DNA from: an uncultured Collinsella sp.
GTDB taxonomy: Bacteria; Actinomycetota; Coriobacteriia; Coriobacteriales; Coriobacteriaceae
DNA length: 10,180 bases
Direction of reading: 5' to 3'
NCBI GenBank assembly: GCA_902465115.1
Contig: CABQMC010000041.1
Coordinates: 1-10,180, forward strand
Part shown: in pieces, positions 7,189 to 10,180 of the stretch
Layout of the letters: every line of letters starts with the position of its first letter
Position numbering within the stretch: the stretch's first letter is position 1
Position numbers and translations under genes: made by a program
Notes under the pieces: generated by a model
The model's database searches: none
The model's input: the letters and a program-made list of their open reading frames with translations, nothing else
What the model was told of the DNA's origin: nothing

Positions 7189-9188
7189 CTAGACCATGAC
7201 CACGGCGAGCACGAGGAAGACCACGAGCGCCGCGACGATGTAGCAGATGTATACGGAGTAGTTGCCGCCCTCGATCTTGGAGGCGAGGCCGGCCAGCTTG
7301 TCGGCACCCTCGCTCGGTGCATCGACCAGGAAACGGTCGGGCAGGGGCTCGACGCCCTGGGCGACACCGGTGAGCTTCTGGAACACGTGCGCGATGGACC
7401 AGCAGATCTTGGTGCATACCTCGCGCAGGGTGTAGAGCGGGCCCATGAAGAGTTCGACGTCGGACGCGAAGCTCGTGGCGACGACGGGCATGTGCTCGTT
7501 GGGCTCGTAGCCGCACGCCCAAGGGCCTTGGCGCCGAGGCAGGACCTCAACGCGAACGCGAGGCCGGTGAGGACCACGAGCGCGATGGCGATCGCGGGGG
7601 TGGAGGTGGCGGCACCGGAAATCTCGTTCACGAGAGACACGCCCGAGGTGGCTGTGACGGCGGAGCCGGCAAGCACGCTCTGGGCGACGTCGCCCAGAAC
7701 CGGGGCGATGACCGGGGAGCCGATTCCCAGTACCACGCAGATGGCCGCGAGGAGCATCTGCGAGAACAACATCGGAGCCGGGGACTCCTTGGCGTTCGCG
7801 GCCTCCTGGGAACGAGGGCTGCTCGCGAACGAGACGCCGTAGGCCTTCACGAAGCACGTGACGGCCAGGGCACCGGTGATGGCGAGGGCGGCCGCGGAGG
7901 CGACGGCGAACACCATGACGACCGGGTCGGAGAGCGTCGAGATGTTGAACAGGGACTGGTAGGTGAACCACTCGGAAACGAAGCCGTTGAGCGGCGGGAT
8001 GGCCGAGATGGCAAGGGCACCGATGAGGAAGCAGACGGCCGTGACCGGCATGCGGCGGAACAGACCGCCCATCTTCTCCATGTTGCGCGTACCCGTGGCA
8101 TAGAGCAGGGAGCCCGCGCCGAGGAACAGCTCGCCCTTGAACATGGCGTGGTTGAGCGTGTGGTAGAGGGCGGCCATGAGCGCGATCGTCGCGATGACGT
8201 CGTTGCCCAGGGCGTGCGCCGTCATGGACGCGCCGACACCGAGCAAGATGATGCCGATGTTCTCGACGGAGTGATAGGCAAGCAGGCGCTTGATGTCGTG
8301 CTCGTGGAGGGCGTAGACGACACCCAGGACCGACGAGATGGATCCGAAAACCAGGACCATGAGGCCCCACCAGAGCTGGACGCCCGAACCCGCGAGCAGG
8401 TCGAGACCGACCTTGAGGATTCCCAGGATGCCGATCTTGATCATGCCGCCGGACATGAGGGCGGACACGTTGGACGGCGCCTCGGGGTGCGCCTGGGGCA
8501 GCCAGGAGTGCAGCGGAATGATACCGGCCTTCGCGCCAAATCCGAAGAACGCGAGGACGAAGCACGCGGAGGAGACGGCGGGTCCAAAGTCATGCGTACG
8601 GAAATCACTGAAGCTGAAGGAACCGCCCACGCCGTTGGTCATGAGCAGGAAGCTCGCCATGATGAGAACGAAGCCCACGTGCGCGATGACGAAGTAGAGC
8701 CAACCGCCCCTAATGGAGTTCTTGTTCTCCTCGATAACGACAAGGAAGTAGCTCGTAAGGGACATGAGCTCAAAGGCGACCAGGAACCAGAACACGTTGT
8801 CGGCGGTGATGACGAGCATCATCGAGGCGACGAAGGTGTTCATAAAGAAGCCGGCGCGCCCGACCTTGCCCGGGTACTCGTCGAAGTAGGACAGACCGTA
8901 GATGAAGCCCGCAAAGGCGAGAATCGAGATGAGGACCACGATCAGGCCCGCAAGGCCGTTGAGCAAGAGCTCGAGACGGGCGAACGGGAAGAAGAAGACC
9001 GTGTTGAGGGACGAAACGTCGCCAAGCACGGCCTCGAGGCCCGCGATGAACGACAGCACGGCCGCGACGGCGCCGATCAGGCAGCCGGCGGTCTTGGCGG
9101 CGTTGTCGGCCTTAATCAGCAGAACCGAGGCGAGCGCACCGATGCACGAGACGGCAAGCGATGCGATAAACAGCGTCATGCTATCCAT
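7189..9188 (-). CDS. hyfB: Hydrogenase-4 component B, antiporter-like membrane subunit, interrupted by a frameshift
   Basis: This is the NuoL/Mrp-type membrane subunit of Hyf. The first part (residues 1 to about 556) is read from the ATG at 9186-9188. It has many hydrophobic helices and the antiporter-family charged residues: E140 in FWFLVAFELMSL, K220 in GFGAKAGIIPLHSWLP, K251 in SGGMIKIG, and K351 after LNHAMF. Near 7518-7532 the homologous protein switches to another frame, which continues WACGYEPNEHMPVVATSF and SDVELFMGPLY to a final membrane helix and a TAG at 7189-7191. Adding one base restores a protein of about 666 residues, close to E. coli HyfB (about 670). Unrepaired, the first frame runs on out of frame through hyfC to 6885. 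The gap to hyfC is 17 bases. The cause may be a real mutation or a sequence error; the identity of the gene is not in doubt. Confidence 0.9.
7518..7532 (-). other. Frameshift site within hyfB
   Basis: On the minus strand the hyfB frame reads LRSCLGAKA up to about 7530, and the correct downstream frame reads (P)WACGYEPNEH from 7521 leftward. One missing base in this short GC-rich stretch, for instance one G in AAGGCC or in GGGC, explains the switch; a two-base insertion would do the same. The shift is equivalent to -1, and I see no canonical X XXY YYZ slippery heptamer in frame, so programmed frameshifting is not supported. Confidence 0.75.
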
Positions 9189-9798
9189 TGTTTACGCTCC
9201 CTTCTGCTTTCTCGGACAGACCCTGGGCCACAGCGGTAACGTCGACGACCGGACCGTTTTCGATCGAGCGCAGGCGCTTGGCCTCGTCGAGCTCGCGATC
9301 GGCCGCGCCGCCCATGACGGTCAGCGCCTTGGTGGGGCACGCCGCCACACAATGCGGACCGTCCGGATCGAAGGCGCACAGGTCGCACTTAACAGCGCAG
9401 GTGTACTGGCCGGGAGCCCACGTAAGCAGGCTGCTCAGGGACTTAGGATACGAAGGCGTCGGGTCGCACATGCCTGCGACACCGGCGATAGACGTGCCAT
9501 CGGGATGGATGGCTCCGAAGGGGCACGCGATGGCGCACAGCCTGCACCCGATGCACTCCTGCTCCTTGACGTGGATGCGATCGCCATCGTGCTCGATGGC
9601 ATTCACCGGGCAGACCTCGGCGCAGGGGGCACCCTCGCAATGGTGGCAGGCAAGGGCGGCCGAAATACCGCCGGTCTTCACGAGCGCCAGGCGCGGCGTA
9701 TCCTGAAGACCCTGCATCCGGTGGGCGTCAGCACAGGCGGACTGGCATGTTCCGCAACCGATGCACCTCTCCGGGTTGATGTCGATGAAGCGGTTCAT
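9181..9798 (-). CDS. hyfA: Hydrogenase-4 component A, 4Fe-4S electron-transfer subunit (HyfA/HycB family)
   Basis: This 205-residue iron-sulfur protein should carry electrons from FdhF to the hydrogenase arm on the cytoplasmic face. Its N-terminus MNRF and segments such as CHHCEGAPCAEVCPVNAI and AVKCDLCAFDPDGPHC match E. coli HycB/HyfA as recalled. Sixteen cysteines fall in the four-cluster pattern of this family: C12/C15/C18/C22, C51/C54/C59/C63, C82/C85/C88/C92 and C134 or C138/C141/C150/C154. There is no signal peptide and no membrane segment. I chose the ATG at 9796-9798 because it gives the family N-terminus and follows an AAAGGAAG ribosome-binding site at 9804-9811. An in-frame GTG two codons earlier sits on that ribosome-binding site. 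The 3' end overlaps the hyfB start by 8 bases. Confidence 0.95.
   Translation of the reverse strand: MNRFIDINPERCIGCGTCQSACADAHRMQGLQDTPRLALVKTGGISAALACHHCEGAPCAEVCPVNAIEHDGDRIHVKEQECIGCRLCAIACPFGAIHPDGTSIAGVAGMCDPTPSYPKSLSSLLTWAPGQYTCAVKCDLCAFDPDGPHCVAACPTKALTVMGGAADRELDEAKRLRSIENGPVVDVTAVAQGLSEKAEGSVNNG
9197..9205 (-). promoter_or_regulatory. Shine-Dalgarno sequence deciding the hyfB start
   Basis: On the minus strand AGAAGGGAG lies 8 bases before the ATG at 9186-9188, inside the last codons of hyfA. This spacing favours the first ATG over a second in-frame ATG three codons later (9177-9179). It places the hyfB start over the hyfA stop, an 8-base overlap typical of translational coupling. 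Confidence 0.65.
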
Positions 9799-9820
9799 CC
9801 CCACTTCCTTTCAAAATAAC

Positions 9821-9855
9821 GGGCCGGGCTCCCGAACGTACGGGACGCCCGGCCC
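9821..9855 (-). terminator. Strong GC hairpin between fdhF and hyfA (possible partial terminator or processing stem)
   Basis: A near-perfect inverted repeat fills the fdhF-hyfA gap. The outer arms GGGCCGGGC (9821-9829) and GCCCGGCCC (9847-9855) pair over 9 bp. The inner arms TCCCG (9830-9834) and CGGGA (9841-9845) pair over 5 bp, with one unpaired base at 9846 and a 6-base loop (9835-9840). It begins 21 bases after the fdhF stop. In the transcribed (minus) direction the stem is followed by GTTATTTTG, only a moderate U-rich tail, so termination may be leaky. That suits an operon in which hyf genes must still be transcribed. The opposite orientation would have AAAAA after the stem, so it is not a plus-strand terminator. 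It could instead act as an mRNA-stabilising or RNase-processing stem that sets fdhF above hyf expression. Structure seen; function inferred. Confidence 0.6.
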
Positions 9856-9876
9856 AAAAAGCCAACGAGAACGGGA

Positions 9877-10180
9877 CTACACGATTTGATTCACGTGCGT
9901 CTCGTCGTCGAACTTGGCGGCGCCAGGCTCAACGTCCTGGGGAGCGGCGGCGTCCACCAGAGCCTGCTTGAGCTCGGTGTACTGACGCTCGACCTCGCCC
10001 TCGGCCCAGACCTGGTCGGCGATAGCGTCGACCTGGCAGGCGGAGAACTTGTCCTCGGGCGTATGCGAGACCGGGTCGACCTTGTGCATGGTCAGCTCGT
10101 TGCACTTGCCGATCCACCACTGGTAGGTCATATAGACCGTGCCCTTGTTGATGCGGTCGCTCACGTCGGCGCGGCTGTAT
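9877..10180 (-). CDS. fdhF: Formate dehydrogenase H, C-terminal end (partial)
   Basis: Only the last 100 codons are in the window; the reading frame is open through the right edge and ends at a TAG at 9877-9879. The visible part runs from YSRADVSDR through VYMTYQWWIGKCNELT and TPEDKFSACQVDAIADQ. It aligns well by eye with the extreme C-terminus of E. coli FdhF as I remember it (MTYQWWIGACNELV, TPEYKYCAVRVEPIADQ). This is the end of the molybdopterin-dinucleotide-binding domain of the Mo/W-bis-MGD enzyme that oxidises formate to CO2. The catalytic selenocysteine or cysteine lies upstream and cannot be judged. After the conserved end at about AAAP there are 20 further residues (QDVEPGAA to NQIV) that I do not recall in the E. 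coli protein. The gene lies 78 bases before hyfA on the same strand, so it is probably the dehydrogenase module of the hydrogenlyase encoded downstream. Confidence 0.9.
   Translation of the reverse strand, partial: YSRADVSDRINKGTVYMTYQWWIGKCNELTMHKVDPVSHTPEDKFSACQVDAIADQVWAEGEVERQYTELKQALVDAAAPQDVEPGAAKFDDETHVNQIV

Noticed and set aside
7172..7522. N-terminal extension of hyfC from an upstream start at 7522.
   Set aside because: The extra 117 codons overlap the real end of hyfB in another frame and are Arg/His-rich. A good ribosome-binding site and the family N-terminus support the start at 7171.
7515..7535. Programmed ribosomal frameshifting in hyfB.
   Set aside because: The required shift is equivalent to -1, but no in-frame X XXY YYZ heptamer is present, and no HyfB relative is known to me to use recoding.
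6885..9188. A 767-codon open frame treated as one protein.
   Set aside because: Its first 556 or so residues are HyfB, but the remainder is Ser/Arg/Pro-rich out-of-frame sequence across the end of hyfB and start of hyfC. It is a product of the frameshift, not a real fusion.
9856..9876. A plus-strand terminator formed by the hairpin at 9821-9855 plus the A-run at 9856-9860.
   Set aside because: In the plus direction the stem is followed by A residues, not T, and there is no plus-strand gene to terminate.
1..10180. Hydrogenase-3 (Hyc) or respiratory complex I (Nuo) as an alternative identity.
   Set aside because: hyfD, hyfE and hyfF are absent from hyc operons. The large subunit keeps both CxxC NiFe motifs, which complex I NuoD lacks. 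The linked fdhF and HyfA-type ferredoxin also point to formate hydrogenlyase.

Overview
The whole window is one strand-uniform gene cluster on the minus strand, read from the right end (10180) to the left end (1). It encodes most of a Hyf-type (hydrogenase-4, FHL-2) formate hydrogenlyase: the C-terminus of formate dehydrogenase H (fdhF, cut by the right edge), then hyfA, hyfB, hyfC, hyfD, hyfE, hyfF, hyfG, hyfH and the first 35 codons of hyfI (cut by the left edge). The order matches the enterobacterial hyfABCDEFGHI series, with fdhF placed directly in front.

Layout, right to left. 9877-10180 is the fdhF 3' end. 9799-9876 is the only real intergenic gap, 78 bases, and is mostly a very strong GC-rich hairpin. 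9181-9798 is hyfA, the ferredoxin-like electron carrier. 7189-9188 is hyfB, a large antiporter-like membrane subunit carrying an apparent single-base frameshift near 7518-7532. 6248-7171 is hyfC (NuoH-like), 4774-6231 hyfD (antiporter-like), 4110-4763 hyfE (NuoK-like region), 2604-4106 hyfF (antiporter-like), 827-2599 hyfG (NiFe large subunit with a fused NuoC-like domain), 109-825 hyfH (NuoI-like ferredoxin) and 1-106 the start of hyfI (NiFe small subunit). From hyfA onward the genes overlap by 8 bases or are 1-17 bases apart, each with a Shine-Dalgarno sequence in the end of the gene before it. This is a single translationally coupled operon. I see no promoter in the window; the transcription start should lie upstream of fdhF, beyond base 10180.

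How the parts work together: FdhF oxidises formate to CO2. Electrons pass through the Fe-S clusters of HyfA, then HyfH and HyfI, to the NiFe centre of HyfG, which reduces protons to H2. HyfC anchors this peripheral arm to the membrane. HyfB, HyfD, HyfF and HyfE form a complex I-like membrane arm that, by analogy, could couple H2 evolution to ion translocation.

Organism: the DNA is clearly GC-rich (about 60% by eye), with strong G/C preference at third codon positions. The proteins resemble E. coli Hyc/Hyf proteins recalled from memory but are clearly diverged. A GC-rich, anaerobic, H2-producing gut actinobacterium of the Coriobacteriia (for example a Collinsella relative) would fit. This is an inference, as no taxonomic marker gene is present. 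I found no mobile elements, tRNA, rRNA, CRISPR array or unrelated cargo gene. I do not see a previously undescribed system here; the points worth following are the hyfB frameshift, the fdhF-hyfA hairpin, and lineage-specific C-terminal tails on FdhF, HyfG and HyfH.
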